A DNA stretch of 64,000 nt from Brevibacillus sp. DP1.3A (GCF_013284245.2 NZ_CP085876.1:4261001-4325000); one strand, 5' to 3'; numbered from the stretch's first letter, positions 50,135-59,324 are shown. The notes: a model not told the origin generated them from the letters alone. A program made the numbers and translations.

Positions 50135-50418
50135 TCGTTGATGAGGAAAGTACTCCTTGTGCGAGGCTGTAGCGAGTCGGGGACGGTGTGAGCCCGATGC
50201 CAAACCATGTGAGGAAGCGCCCCTCGGAGATGCGACCTGAACATCCTACGCCAGCCATTATGGGCAACGGATCGTGTAGGGCTATGCCGGGACTGCCCGT
50301 TACAGCAGATCAAGCGGTTTTTGCCTTCCTGTTCGATGGAAGGGAAAAACAACAAGAGTGGCACCGCGGGAGTATAACCTCTCGTCTCTTTTTCACAGGA
50401 GACGTAGAGGTTTTTTTA
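50135..50418 (+). ncRNA. T-box leader controlling argS
   Basis: The leader has the T-box elements in order: stem I with an AGTA loop-E motif near 50151-50154 and GATG / CATC base pairs bracketing a K-turn-like bulge, the distal AGCGAG and GGTGTGAG loops (50169-50193), later helices, the conserved T-box AGAGTGGCACCGCGGG (50355-50370) and a terminator stem AACCTCTCGTCTC / GAGACGTAGAGGTT (50377-50411) with T-run. Opposite AGTA in the specifier loop lies ATGCGACC; CGA (Arg) fits the gene, though register is not certain. Uncharged arginyl-tRNA would favour antitermination. Confidence 0.9.
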
Positions 50419-50440
50419 TTTGAAAGGAGTAGAAATTTAA

Positions 50441-52156
50441 ATGAGCTACAAACACCAAGTCGCTGAAAAGATTGCCGCTACGCTCTCCTCGATGGGCGTA
50501 GACACACTGACAAAAGAAGCCGTATACGGCATGCTGGAAACACCACCAAACCCTGCGATGGGCGATGTTGCCTTCCCATGCTTCCAATTGGCAAAAGCAT
50601 TGCGCAAAGCTCCACCGATGATCGCAGCAGAGCTGGCTGAACAGCTCTCCAGTGCACCCTTGCGCGAATCGCAAGCAGTTGGTCCATATGTGAACCTGTT
50701 CCTGGATCAAGAAAATGTGGCAGAGCAAGTAATCGGAACAATCCTTACTCAAGGCAGCACATATGGAAGCAGCAATGTCGGTCAAGGACGCAAAGTACCA
50801 ATCGACCTCTCCTCCCCGAATATCGCGAAGCCGTTTTCCATGGGTCACCTGCGCTCTACTGTAATCGGGAACGCGATTGCCAACACCATGGAAAAGCAAG
50901 GCTACGAGCCAGTGCGCATCAATCACTTGGGTGACTGGGGAACGCAGTTCGGTAAACTGATCGTTGCATATCGCCTCTGGGGTGACGAAGCAAAGGTAAA
51001 AGCAGAACCGATCAAGGAGCTGCTCAGCCTATACGTTCGCTTCCACGAAGAAGTCGAGAACGATTCTACCTTGGAAGACCAAGGCCGGGAATGGTTCAAA
51101 AAGCTCGAGGATGGCGACGAAGAAGCACAACATCTGTGGAAATGGTTCCGTGATGAGTCCCTCAAAGAATTCATGAAGATCTACGACCTGATGAACGTAG
51201 CCTTCGACTCCACGCACGGTGAAGCATTCTACAACGACAAAATGGATCGCGTTGTTACGTTGCTCGAGGAAAAAGGTCTCTTGACTGAATCCGACGGTGC
51301 AATGGTCGTGAACCTCGATGAATACAATATGCCGCCATGCCTGATCAAAAAATCAGACGGCGCTACCCTGTACGCAACGCGTGATTTGGCTGCTGCCCTC
51401 TTCCGCCACGAATCGTACGATTTTGCAAAAGCACTCTATGTCGTAGGAAACGAGCAACGCCTCCACTTCCAGCAGCTCTATAAAGTGTTGGAAAAAATGG
51501 GCTATGCATGGTCTGCAAATATGCACCACATTCCATTCGGCATGATGCTCAAGGACGGCAAGAAAATGTCCACGCGTAAAGGGAAGGTTGTTCTCTTGGA
51601 AGAAGTGTTGGCACAAGCCATTTCTGATGTCCAAAAAGTCATCGAAGAGAAAAACCCTACCCTGTCCAATAAAGAAGAAGTGGCTCGCCAAGTCGGGGTA
51701 GGCGCAGTAATTTTCCATGACTTGAAAAACTTCCGCCTGAATGATGTCAACTTCTCCTGGGAAGAGATGCTGACCTTCGAAGGTGAAACAGGACCATACG
51801 TACAATACGCACACGCTCGTGCATGCTCGCTGCTGCGCAGAGGTGGCTACCAGCCAGCAACGACAGTGAACCTGGCTTCCGGCGCACTCGACAGCAAAGA
51901 GGCTTGGGCAGTGATTACCCTCTTGAACGCGTTCCCAGAGGTAATCGAACGTGCTGCCGATAACTTCGATCCGTCGCAAATCGGCAAGTATGTCATCGAC
52001 CTGGCGCAAACGTTCAACAAGTTCTATGCGAATGTACGCATCCTGGCTGAGGAAGAAGATGTGAAAGCATCCCGTCTCCAGCTCGTAGCAGCAGTCGTTG
52101 CTGTGCTGAAGGAAGGTCTGCGTCTGCTCGGTATAGCTGCTCCAGAAGAAATGTAA
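50441..52156 (+). CDS. argS: Arginyl-tRNA synthetase
   Basis: The 571-residue class-I synthetase charges tRNA-Arg. It has the N-terminal Add-1 domain (about 1-110), the HIGH-type motif in SSPNIAKPFSMGHLRSTVIG (about 126-145), the KMSKS-type loop as KMSTRKGKV (near 375), and the C-terminal anticodon-binding domain. The ATG follows GAAAGGAG. A T-box leader precedes it, so its level should rise with uncharged tRNA-Arg, which links it to the roc-type arginine economy elsewhere in the window. Confidence 0.95.
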   Translation: MSYKHQVAEKIAATLSSMGVDTLTKEAVYGMLETPPNPAMGDVAFPCFQLAKALRKAPPMIAAELAEQLSSAPLRESQAVGPYVNLFLDQENVAEQVIGTILTQGSTYGSSNVGQGRKVPIDLSSPNIAKPFSMGHLRSTVIGNAIANTMEKQGYEPVRINHLGDWGTQFGKLIVAYRLWGDEAKVKAEPIKELLSLYVRFHEEVENDSTLEDQGREWFKKLEDGDEEAQHLWKWFRDESLKEFMKIYDLMNVAFDSTHGEAFYNDKMDRVVTLLEEKGLLTESDGAMVVNLDEYNMPPCLIKKSDGATLYATRDLAAALFRHESYDFAKALYVVGNEQRLHFQQLYKVLEKMGYAWSANMHHIPFGMMLKDGKKMSTRKGKVVLLEEVLAQAISDVQKVIEEKNPTLSNKEEVARQVGVGAVIFHDLKNFRLNDVNFSWEEMLTFEGETGPYVQYAHARACSLLRRGGYQPATTVNLASGALDSKEAWAVITLLNAFPEVIERAADNFDPSQIGKYVIDLAQTFNKFYANVRILAEEEDVKASRLQLVAAVVAVLKEGLRLLGIAAPEEM

Positions 52157-52168
52157 GAAAGAATTACG

Positions 52169-52210
52169 AAAAGCCGGTTGCCTTCCTTGTGGGGAAGCGC
52201 CGGCTTTTTT
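52169..52210 (+). terminator. Terminator after argS
   Basis: AAAGCCGG / CCGGCTTTTTT stem with a GGTTGCCTTCCTTGTGGGGAAGC interior, 13 bases past the stop. Confidence 0.8.
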
Positions 52211-52280
52211 GATTGTCCCGTGTCATCATCATTCCTCTGTGAGATAATGGAACGATGGCAGATAAAAGAGGTGAGCAACG

Positions 52281-52643
52281 ATGGGAAGAAGTGTACATTT
52301 CGGCAAGACGGATTTTACCTTGCGTCTCACTGGCTTGCATACGCTCTTAGCCTTGAAGAGCACGATCACGTTACCTTATCAATCGATCAAGCATGTCGAG
52401 GTCGGTTCTTTTATTCCGCCAAAATGGATGTTGCGCTTGCCAGGGACGTCCTTTGGACCTTTGAACATTTACGAAGGAAGCTTTCAGCATAGAAATGAAT
52501 GGTACTTCCTTTCTTTTACCCAGACTGATTCGTTGTTGATCCTAGAAGTAGAGGGACATGTCAAATATCAGCATGTCATTGTACAGCTAGAAAACCCAAC
52601 AGAAGTAGCAGCCACATTGCGAAAATACTTACACGAACAATAG
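52281..52643 (+). CDS. Hypothetical protein, 120 aa, PH-like fold
   Basis: The start at 52281 follows GAGGTGAG. The 120-residue protein shows alternating beta strands with a C-terminal helix (VQLENPTEVAATLRKYL), the layout of bacterial PH-like domains (ITLPYQSIKHVEV, LNIYEGSF, LILEVEGHVKYQHVIVQLENP). Such domains bind membrane phosphates or proteins, but no function can be assigned. It has its own terminator and no partner. Confidence 0.7.
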   Translation: MGRSVHFGKTDFTLRLTGLHTLLALKSTITLPYQSIKHVEVGSFIPPKWMLRLPGTSFGPLNIYEGSFQHRNEWYFLSFTQTDSLLILEVEGHVKYQHVIVQLENPTEVAATLRKYLHEQ

Positions 52644-52674
52644 GTCCCCTAATAAGCGCTCACTCTTTCATGGC

Positions 52675-52709
52675 AAAAAGCCCCGACATATCCACGTTCG
52701 GGGCTTTTT
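52675..52709. terminator. Bidirectional terminator between the PH-like gene and the thiolase operon
   Basis: AAAAAGCCCCGA / TCGGGGCTTTTT, a perfect 12-base stem. Confidence 0.9.
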
Positions 52710-52727
52710 CATTTGCACATGAGAAGT

Positions 52728-53909
52728 TTACATCGTTAAGTTTTCATAGATCACAGACATCCCCATGCCACCTGCCATGCACAACGTCACCATGCCATAC
52801 TTCTCGCGTCTGCGCATCATTTCGTTCATCAACGTCACAGTCAGTTTGGCTCCAGTTGCTCCCACAGGGTGACCCAAGGCAATCGCGCCTCCATTGACAT
52901 TCACCTTGCTCGTGTCCAGCTCCAAGCATTTGATTACAGACAATGCCTGGGCGGCAAATGCCTCGTTCAATTCGATTAGTCCAATGTCATCCTGTGTCAA
53001 TCCTGCTTTCTCCAATACCTTTTGCGTGGCGGGAACTGGTCCGATCCCCATCACGTCAGGTTCGACTCCTGCGCTGGCAAAAGCCTTTATTTTCACGAGC
53101 GGAGTCAATCCCGCTTCCTCCGCCTTTTCACGAGACATCATCAATACAGCGGCTGCACCGTCATTCATCGGACACGCATTTCCGGCAGTGATGGTTCCCT
53201 CTTTTTGAAAAACACTTTTCAGCTTAGCCAGCTCTTCCAGCTTGATATCAGGGCGCACGGATTCATCCTGCGCAAAAACACGGGTGCCTTTGCGATCCTT
53301 GATTTCAATCGGTACAATCTCACTTTCAAACGTGCCCGCTTCGATTGCTGCCGCTGCTCTTACATGGCTCTCATAAGCAAAACTATCCTGCTCCTCACGG
53401 GAAATACCGTACTGTACAGCCAGCCGTTCTGCCGTCATCCCCATATGCTCACCGGTCAGCGAGCAGATCAATCCATCGGATAAGAGAGCGTCTTCCATAG
53501 ACAAATTGCCGAATTTGCTGCCCCAGCGGTTCTTCACGAGATAGGGAACACTGCTCATGGACTCTACTCCGCCCGCAATCACCACGTCCTCTTGACCTGC
53601 TGCTATGGCTAGCGCACCGTTGCCAATCGCCTTCAATCCTGAGCCACACGCTTTGATGACGATGTGACCATAGACATTGCGTGGAAATCCCGCTAGCTGC
53701 GAGCTGATACGTGCAGCATTGAGTCCTCCCCCATGTACGTATCCATTACCAAAAATCACTTCATTGACTTGTTCCTTCGGCAAATCAACTTTATTCATCA
53801 AGCCTTCCAATACTTGCCGCCCCAGCTCTGTTGCCGGTACGTCACGCAGGCTTTTCCCGAATGCACCCACTGCACTGCGCACACCCGCGACTATGACCAC
53901 GTCTCTCAT
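52728..53909 (-). CDS. Acetyl-CoA acetyltransferase (thiolase)
   Basis: The 393-residue thiolase has its acyl-enzyme cysteine in IKACGSG (Cys88), GHPVGATGA (His near 348) and CMAGGMG (Cys near 378). It condenses or cleaves acetoacetyl-CoA. It is the last gene of the six-gene operon with two CoA-transferase subunits, which would activate acetoacetate to acetoacetyl-CoA for thiolysis to acetyl-CoA. The start is ATG 53909 with AAGGGAG upstream. Confidence 0.93.
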   Translation of the reverse strand: MRDVVIVAGVRSAVGAFGKSLRDVPATELGRQVLEGLMNKVDLPKEQVNEVIFGNGYVHGGGLNAARISSQLAGFPRNVYGHIVIKACGSGLKAIGNGALAIAAGQEDVVIAGGVESMSSVPYLVKNRWGSKFGNLSMEDALLSDGLICSLTGEHMGMTAERLAVQYGISREEQDSFAYESHVRAAAAIEAGTFESEIVPIEIKDRKGTRVFAQDESVRPDIKLEELAKLKSVFQKEGTITAGNACPMNDGAAAVLMMSREKAEEAGLTPLVKIKAFASAGVEPDVMGIGPVPATQKVLEKAGLTQDDIGLIELNEAFAAQALSVIKCLELDTSKVNVNGGAIALGHPVGATGAKLTVTLMNEMMRRREKYGMVTLCMAGGMGMSVIYENLTM

Positions 53910-53936
53910 GCCACAGCTCCCTTTCGTTTTCTGCCA

Positions 53937-54677
53937 TTACAGTACACGGTTCAAAAATTCTCTCGTGCGCTCTTCTTTCGGATTGTTGAAAATTTCTTGG
54001 GGTCTAGCCATCTCGATGATCTTGCCTTGATTCATAAACGCAACCCAATCGGCCACTTCCTTGGCGAACCCCATTTCATGCGTCACAATAATCATCGTCA
54101 TCCCTTCTTGCGCGAGCTGCTTCATTGTCTCCAGCACTTCCCCTACCAGCTCCGGATCAAGTGCTGAGGTTGGTTCGTCGAAGAGCATGATCTCGGGCTT
54201 CATCGCCAGCGAACGAGCAATGGCCACGCGTTGCTTTTGTCCACCGGAGAGGCTGGACGGGTAGGCGTCCGCTTTTTCAGAAAGACCTACCTTTTGCAGC
54301 AGCCGGAGTGCTTCCTGCTTCGTTTCTTCCTTGTCCGCTTTCTTGGCAATCAGCGGTGCCTCCATGATGTTTTCCAGAACCGTTTTATGCGGAAACAGAT
54401 TGAAGTGCTGGAACACCATGCCTACCTTTTGCCGTACTTTGGTCAAGTCATCCTTTTTCGAGTCGATGCTTTTTCCTTCGATATAGATCTCTCCGCCATC
54501 CTTGATCTCCAGAAAATTAATGCATCGAATCAATGTGCTTTTCCCAGATCCACTAGCACCGATCAAGACGACAACCTCGCCCTTTCCGACTTGCAGGGTA
54601 ACATCCTTGAGAACTTCCACTTTTCCGAAGCTTTTCTTCAAATTTTGCACGCGTATCATTTCTCTTTGCTTTTCCAT
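53937..54677 (-). CDS. Amino-acid-type ABC-transporter ATPase (GlnQ-like)
   Basis: The 246-residue ATPase has Walker [10 protein letters not shown] (about residues 38-46), the Q-loop [14 protein letters not shown], signature [16 protein letters not shown], Walker [14 protein letters not shown] and H-loop VTHEMGFA, typical of polar-amino-acid importers. The start MEKQRE follows GGAGGGG. It pairs with the permease (17-base gap) and binding protein upstream, inside an operon for acetoacetate-type metabolism. Confidence 0.93.
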   Translation of the reverse strand: MEKQREMIRVQNLKKSFGKVEVLKDVTLQVGKGEVVVLIGASGSGKSTLIRCINFLEIKDGGEIYIEGKSIDSKKDDLTKVRQKVGMVFQHFNLFPHKTVLENIMEAPLIAKKADKEETKQEALRLLQKVGLSEKADAYPSSLSGGQKQRVAIARSLAMKPEIMLFDEPTSALDPELVGEVLETMKQLAQEGMTMIIVTHEMGFAKEVADWVAFMNQGKIIEMARPQEIFNNPKEERTREFLNRVL

Positions 54678-54694
54678 CGTCTTTCCCCTCCGCT

Positions 54695-55360
54695 TTACGC
54701 CTCTCCTTTGGCCAGACGCTTCTCCATGATGTGGACCACATACGTAAACACCATGACAATAATCAAGTAATAAAGCGCCACAATCAAAAAGTACGTCATT
54801 TCATCAAAGGTTTCCGCTGACAAGCGACGGGCCAGTGAGAACAATTCATCCATGGCAATGAAAGCGGCCAGAGACGATTCCTTCAAAGACAAAATAAACT
54901 GGTTGCCAAGCGGCGGGATCGATCGTTTCATCGCTTGCGGCAAAATGATCCGACGCATGGTCTGACGAGCGGACATGCCCAAAGACAGACCTGCCTCCAT
55001 TTGTCCTTTATCAATCGACTGAATAGAGCCCCGGAAAATCTCTGCGATATAGGCTCCGCTGTGAATCGCCAGGGCGAGCGCTGCCGACCAAAATTGACCG
55101 AGGTCAATGATTTTGTAAAAGCCGAAATACAAGACGAAAATTTGCACGATCAGCGGCGTACCGCGAATGATCATGATGTACGCATTGGCTACAAAACGTG
55201 CAATGGGAAGCTTGGATACCTTTAACAAGGCCACAAACAATCCGATAATCGATCCAACGATAACAGATGCAACCGTCAGCTGAAACGTCAGCAGTAACGG
55301 CTTCCAAAAAAACGGCAATGTTCGGAAAAACTCTTCTGTCAGATGGGCAAAACTCGGCAC
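54695..55360 (-). CDS. Amino-acid-type ABC-transporter permease
   Basis: The 221-residue protein has five hydrophobic helices, a HisM/GlnP-type pattern ([36 protein letters not shown]) and the EAA-like loop [21 protein letters not shown]. The GTG start follows GAGGGG. It works with the binding protein and ATPase next to it as an importer of a polar amino acid or similar acid. Confidence 0.92.
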   Translation of the reverse strand: MPSFAHLTEEFFRTLPFFWKPLLLTFQLTVASVIVGSIIGLFVALLKVSKLPIARFVANAYIMIIRGTPLIVQIFVLYFGFYKIIDLGQFWSAALALAIHSGAYIAEIFRGSIQSIDKGQMEAGLSLGMSARQTMRRIILPQAMKRSIPPLGNQFILSLKESSLAAFIAMDELFSLARRLSAETFDEMTYFLIVALYYLIIVMVFTYVVHIMEKRLAKGEA

Positions 55361-55410
55361 TTGATGCCACCCCTCACTCGTAATGGAATATACTTGTCAT
55401 ACCAAACTCA

Positions 55411-56229
55411 CTATTCGGCTTTGCTGATGTCACGATTAAAGTACTTTTCGCTCAATTTGAGGTAGGTACCATCTTCCACCATTTGCTTGAGCACTTCGTT
55501 GATCTTGTTCAGCAATTCCGTATTTCCTTTGCGCACTGCGATTCCATGCTGGACTTCTGAAAGTGGCGTCCCGCTTTTCTTGAGCTTCAAGCCTTGCCCA
55601 ATGGCAAGCTCCCCTACGACGCTATCTGTAATCACGACATCATGTTTTCCCTGCTCCAAAGCACGCAGAGCCGTTACATCGCTGTCATACGTTTTGATGT
55701 TATCCGTATACTCCCGCGCCATCTTTTCATGTGTAGTGCCGAGTGCAACTGCCACTTCTTTGCCTTTCAATCCTTCCAGCGTGCTAATGGTCCCATCGGG
55801 GCGAACGAACAGTTGACCACCGGACAAGTAGTACGGGTCTGCGAAATCAACCTGCTGCTTCCGCTCTTCTGTGATCACATGGCTAGCAATCGCCGCATCG
55901 TAGCGTCCTTCCTTTACCCCTGCGATAATGCCGGAAAAAGGCGATGTGACTGGCTTTGGCTCAAGACCCAAGCGCTTGGCGATCTCATTGCCGATCTCGA
56001 CATCAAATCCAGTCAATTGACCATCCTTGAAGTAGCTGAATGGCTGATATTCACCGGAAGCCGCGTATACAAATACCCCTGCCTCTTTTGTCATGGACGA
56101 TGCATTTCCAGCAGTTGCCCCACCCGCTTGACCTCCCGCACTGTTAGTGGAAGCGCCTTGGCTACATCCGCTTACAAGTAGTGACAACGAGAATACGACT
56201 CCTGCGATTGTTTTCATTGTTTTTTTCAT
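55411..56229 (-). CDS. Amino-acid-type ABC-transporter substrate-binding lipoprotein
   Basis: The 272-residue lipoprotein (lipobox LVSGC) has the family-3 binding fold: VYAASGEYQPFSYFKDGQLTGFDVEIGNEIAKRLGLEP, GRYDAAIASHVITEERKQQVDFADPYYLSG, then LSEVQHGIAVRKGN. The ATG at 56229 follows GGGGGATGG; the frame extends to 56457 but only into the CoA-transferase gene. It is the first transporter gene of the operon. The ligand is not evident; a ligand related to ketone-body or amino-acid breakdown would fit. Confidence 0.9.
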   Translation of the reverse strand: MKKTMKTIAGVVFSLSLLVSGCSQGASTNSAGGQAGGATAGNASSMTKEAGVFVYAASGEYQPFSYFKDGQLTGFDVEIGNEIAKRLGLEPKPVTSPFSGIIAGVKEGRYDAAIASHVITEERKQQVDFADPYYLSGGQLFVRPDGTISTLEGLKGKEVAVALGTTHEKMAREYTDNIKTYDSDVTALRALEQGKHDVVITDSVVGELAIGQGLKLKKSGTPLSEVQHGIAVRKGNTELLNKINEVLKQMVEDGTYLKLSEKYFNRDISKAE

Positions 56230-56273
56230 CTGTTCCATCCCCCAATTCTTTATGTTCGCGCTTACATTTTTCA

Positions 56274-56936
56274 TTACTCTACCATTTGTAAATTTTCTGA
56301 AATCATTAGAGGTGCTCCGGTATTGGTGATGACATTTTCCAAGGTGTACGGGTACATTACCTCTGTCAAAAGCAAGCCTCTTTGCGTGACCTCGATAACG
56401 GCCCTCTCGGTGATAATGAGATCGACGCAGCCCTTTGCCGTCAGCGGTAATGTGCACTCCCTGCGAATTTTGGGCTCACCTGCCTGATTGACATGGCTCA
56501 TGAGCACGATTACTTTTTTGGCGTAGTAGGCCAGCTCTGCTCCTCCACCAATTCCATGAACGCGTGAGCCAGGAACAATCCAGTTTGCCAGATCTCCTCG
56601 GCGATTCACCTGCAAAGCCCCGATAAACGCTGCATCCAGCTTTCTTCTTCGGATCATGCCATACGCTATGGTGCTGTCGAAATACGATGCCCCCGGTACT
56701 ACGGTAACAGGTGCTCCACCTGCGTTGGAAATATGCTGGTCCTCTTCTCCCTTTAACGGCGTAGGTCCAACTCCCAAGATTCCATTCACCGAGTGAAACA
56801 TGACTTGCCATTCATGCGGGATAAAATCAGCGACGAGCTCAGGTATCCCAATCCCCAAGTTCACTGCCATTCCGGGAGCGACCTCTTTGGCTGCACGCCA
56901 TGCAACCATATTTCGCTGATCCACTTCCAACCCCAT
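56274..56936 (-). CDS. 3-oxoacid CoA-transferase subunit B; expected catalytic Glu is Val
   Basis: The 220-residue protein matches CoA-transferase family I beta subunits (VNLGIGIPELVADF, ISNAGGAPVTVVPGASYFDS, DLANWIVPGSRVHGIGG). The family's active-site motif is S-E-N-G-I-L-G, with Glu attacking the CoA thioester. Here it reads SVNGILG: residue 50 is Val (codon GTG at 56787-56789, minus strand) in an otherwise perfect context. This may be a sequencing or real A-to-T change making the enzyme inactive, or another residue serves. The ATG overlaps the alpha subunit stop. Confidence 0.9.
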   Translation of the reverse strand: MGLEVDQRNMVAWRAAKEVAPGMAVNLGIGIPELVADFIPHEWQVMFHSVNGILGVGPTPLKGEEDQHISNAGGAPVTVVPGASYFDSTIAYGMIRRRKLDAAFIGALQVNRRGDLANWIVPGSRVHGIGGGAELAYYAKKVIVLMSHVNQAGEPKIRRECTLPLTAKGCVDLIITERAVIEVTQRGLLLTEVMYPYTLENVITNTGAPLMISENLQMVE

Positions 56937-57601
56937 TAGCTGTTCCCTCCGCCACTTACCACGATATAATCCACAAAAATGCCAGGCGTCACAATTTTAT
57001 CCGGGTCCAGCTCTCCTGCCGGAACGATCTCCTCCACCTCAGCGATCGTGATATCTACGGCCATCGCAACTAGTGGATTCAAATTTCTTGCCGCCTTGTC
57101 ATAAACGAGATTACCGTAGGTGTCCGCCTGTTTCGCATAGACGATTCCTACCTCCGCTGTAAGAGCAGCTTCAATCTGACAAGTTCTTCCGGCAAAGGCA
57201 AACGGCTCTGCTCCTTCCATTCGCTCTCCTCTCACATGCGCATCTACAACGATTCCCGGAATGCCAACACCTCCTGCCCGAATCTTTTCTGCGAAAATTC
57301 CTTGAGGACAAAATGTCACTTCCAGCATCCCGTCCATCATTTGTTGACCTGCTTCGGGATTGGAGCCAATATGTGTGGTTATCAGCTGCCTCACCCGTCC
57401 ATGACTGATCAGCTTTCCGATTCCGAGTTCCGGATACCCCGCATCAATTCCGATGAGTGTCAAGCTTTGCACGCCTTTGCGCAAGATCGCATCAATCAAG
57501 TGTGCCGGGGAGCCAATCGTACCGAATCCGCCATACATCAGCCGGGTGCCATCTAAGACATGCTCCACTGCTTGTTCGTGCGTCACCAGTTTTGATAACA
57601 T
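56936..57601 (-). CDS. 3-oxoacid CoA-transferase subunit A
   Basis: The 221-residue alpha subunit has the family pattern (GTRLMYGGFGTIGSPAHLIDAI, IGSNPEAGQQMMDGMLEVTFCPQG, VAMAVDITIAEVEEIVPAGELDPD, VTPGIFVDYIV). It binds the CoA acceptor and pairs with subunit B. It is first in the operon and sits about 55 bases downstream of a sigma-54 promoter. The start is ATG 57601; the region upstream has GATAAGGAAG as ribosome site. Confidence 0.92.
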   Translation of the reverse strand: MLSKLVTHEQAVEHVLDGTRLMYGGFGTIGSPAHLIDAILRKGVQSLTLIGIDAGYPELGIGKLISHGRVRQLITTHIGSNPEAGQQMMDGMLEVTFCPQGIFAEKIRAGGVGIPGIVVDAHVRGERMEGAEPFAFAGRTCQIEAALTAEVGIVYAKQADTYGNLVYDKAARNLNPLVAMAVDITIAEVEEIVPAGELDPDKIVTPGIFVDYIVVSGGGNS

Positions 57602-57657
57602 CGCATGCTTCCTTATCTCTTATTCTTGGGTAAATCGCTTACGTCCAACTATGTAAT

Positions 57658-57673
57658 AGCAACTCTTGTGCCA
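57658..57673 (-). promoter_or_regulatory. Sigma-54 promoter of the CoA-transferase operon
   Basis: Minus-strand TGGCAC-N5-TTGCT is a perfect match to the sigma-54 -24/-12 consensus. It lies 57 bases before the start of subunit A and opposite the divergent sigma-54 activator gene. Confidence 0.92.
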
Positions 57674-57724
57674 AGCCTCAAAACGGCAAGAAAACGCAAT
57701 CAAGCTAAAAGCAACCCTCTCTTG

Positions 57725-57801
57725 GTGAGTCGAAGTAGACTCACTTTTGAATCGAAAAGTAGGAAAAGTCTAACTTTTTTATTGAATCTATTTCGACTCA
57801 A
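57725..57801. promoter_or_regulatory. Paired upstream activator sites of the CoA-transferase operon
   Basis: Two matching palindromes, GTGAGTC-N6-GACTCAC (57725-57744) and TTGAATC-N6-GACTCAA (57782-57801), share arms TGAxTC / GAxTCA with the same six-base spacer, centred 57 bases apart. They sit 50-145 bases upstream of the sigma-54 promoter, as expected for two dimers of the divergently encoded activator. Confidence 0.8.
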
Positions 57802-57880
57802 TTATTTTTAATTTCGATTCACTATACAACGATCAATTTCATCTTGTACAATCAGTTGAAAAACCGGGGAGCTACTCAAC

Positions 57881-59302
57881 ATGGAAAAAGCTGCGGAGAT
57901 ACTAGCATTGTCTTCTGTTGATCGTTTTATTGACATCCTGAACACACTGGCAGATGGCATATTCATTGCTGATGCGCAGGGAACTACTTTATGGTTAAAC
58001 AATGCCAGTGAAAACCTGTGTGGTCTACCAAAAGCCGAACTCATCGGGCAAAACGTATCCGACCTCGAAGAAATGGGGATTTTCAGTCCTTCAGTTACCC
58101 GCTTGGTTTTAGAAACGGGAAAACCGACCACAACCATTCAACTCGTCAATAGTAAAGGGAAGTTCCTGGTGACCGGGCATATCATCCCGGATGAGGATGG
58201 GAGACCGGAGCTGATCGTTTCCCACTCACGTGATATCACAGAGGCAGCCCGTGCCAGTTCGCAGCTGGAAGAGACGGTCGCTTTGCTTAAGCGGTACAGC
58301 GAAGAGATTCAGCTCATGAAGTGGGAAGCGAGCCAGAGCTCTTCTCAAACCATGATTGGCAACAGTCGTTCCTATCTCGCCCTGTTGGAATTAATGAAAA
58401 AAGCAGCCCCTGTCGACACAACTGTGTTTATTACGGGTGAAACAGGCGTAGGAAAAAGCTATCTTGCGGAGCAAATCCACCAGTTGAGCGGACGAAGAAG
58501 CGGGCCGTTCGTCCACGTCAACTGTAGCGCCATTCCCGAAACCTTGATCGAATCAGAGCTGTTCGGCTACCACAAAGGGGCATTTACGGGGGCGAGTCAC
58601 TCGGGGAAAATCGGATTAGTGAAAATGGCGGACAAAGGGACGCTTTTCTTGGACGAAATCAGCGAGCTTCCCTACCACTTGCAATCGAAATTATTGCTGC
58701 TCCTGCAAAACAAAACGTTTATGCCAATCGGCGGCACCAAAACATACACAGCTGACATCCGCATCATAACGGCAACCAATGCCAACCTTCAGGAGCTCGT
58801 GCGGTTGGGCAAATTCAGACACGACCTGTACTATCGCCTTAATATTTTGCCAATCAATGTTCCGCCATTACGGGAGAGAAAGGACGATATTTTCCCGTTA
58901 CTCCACCATAATTTACAGCGATTCAATAGCAAGCATAACCAGAAACGGCGTTTTTCCCCGGAAGCGCTGGATGTTTTGCATCAATACGAATGGCCTGGGA
59001 ATGTGCGGGAGTTGGAAAATTTGGTAGAGCGGATCGTCATCACGTCCAAGCTGGATGAAATCCAAGTCAGCGATTTACCAGAAGAACTGCGGAGTATTCG
59101 GGAGCTGGAGGAAGGGATTCTTTCACTCGGTTCTCTTTCTCTTACCGAGCGGATGGAGAAAATTGAGATGGAATTTATTCTGCAAGCATTGCGCACACAC
59201 AAAACGACACGCAAAACAGCAGCGGCCCTCGGTATAACCCAGTCGCTACTTATGCGGCGGATTAAAAAGTATGGGATTCAACTGGATTTTGAGGAAGAGT
59301 GA
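57881..59302 (+). CDS. PAS-containing sigma-54-dependent activator
   Basis: The 473-residue protein has an N-terminal PAS sensor (about 15-125), AAA+ domain (about 157-385) with Walker A GETGVGKS (186-193), GAFTGA (233-238) and GTLFLDE (253-259), and a C-terminal Fis-type helix-turn-helix (KTTRKTAAALGITQSLLMRRIKKYG). The ATG follows GGGGAG. It has no receiver domain, so it is not an AtoC-type response regulator, but plays the same role for the divergent CoA-transferase operon. The ligand sensed by the PAS domain is unknown. The 259-bp repeat begins 22 bases after its stop. Confidence 0.92.
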   Translation: MEKAAEILALSSVDRFIDILNTLADGIFIADAQGTTLWLNNASENLCGLPKAELIGQNVSDLEEMGIFSPSVTRLVLETGKPTTTIQLVNSKGKFLVTGHIIPDEDGRPELIVSHSRDITEAARASSQLEETVALLKRYSEEIQLMKWEASQSSSQTMIGNSRSYLALLELMKKAAPVDTTVFITGETGVGKSYLAEQIHQLSGRRSGPFVHVNCSAIPETLIESELFGYHKGAFTGASHSGKIGLVKMADKGTLFLDEISELPYHLQSKLLLLLQNKTFMPIGGTKTYTADIRIITATNANLQELVRLGKFRHDLYYRLNILPINVPPLRERKDDIFPLLHHNLQRFNSKHNQKRRFSPEALDVLHQYEWPGNVRELENLVERIVITSKLDEIQVSDLPEELRSIRELEEGILSLGSLSLTERMEKIEMEFILQALRTHKTTRKTAAALGITQSLLMRRIKKYGIQLDFEEE

Positions 59303-59324
59303 TTGAGAAACTTGGAAAAGCCCT

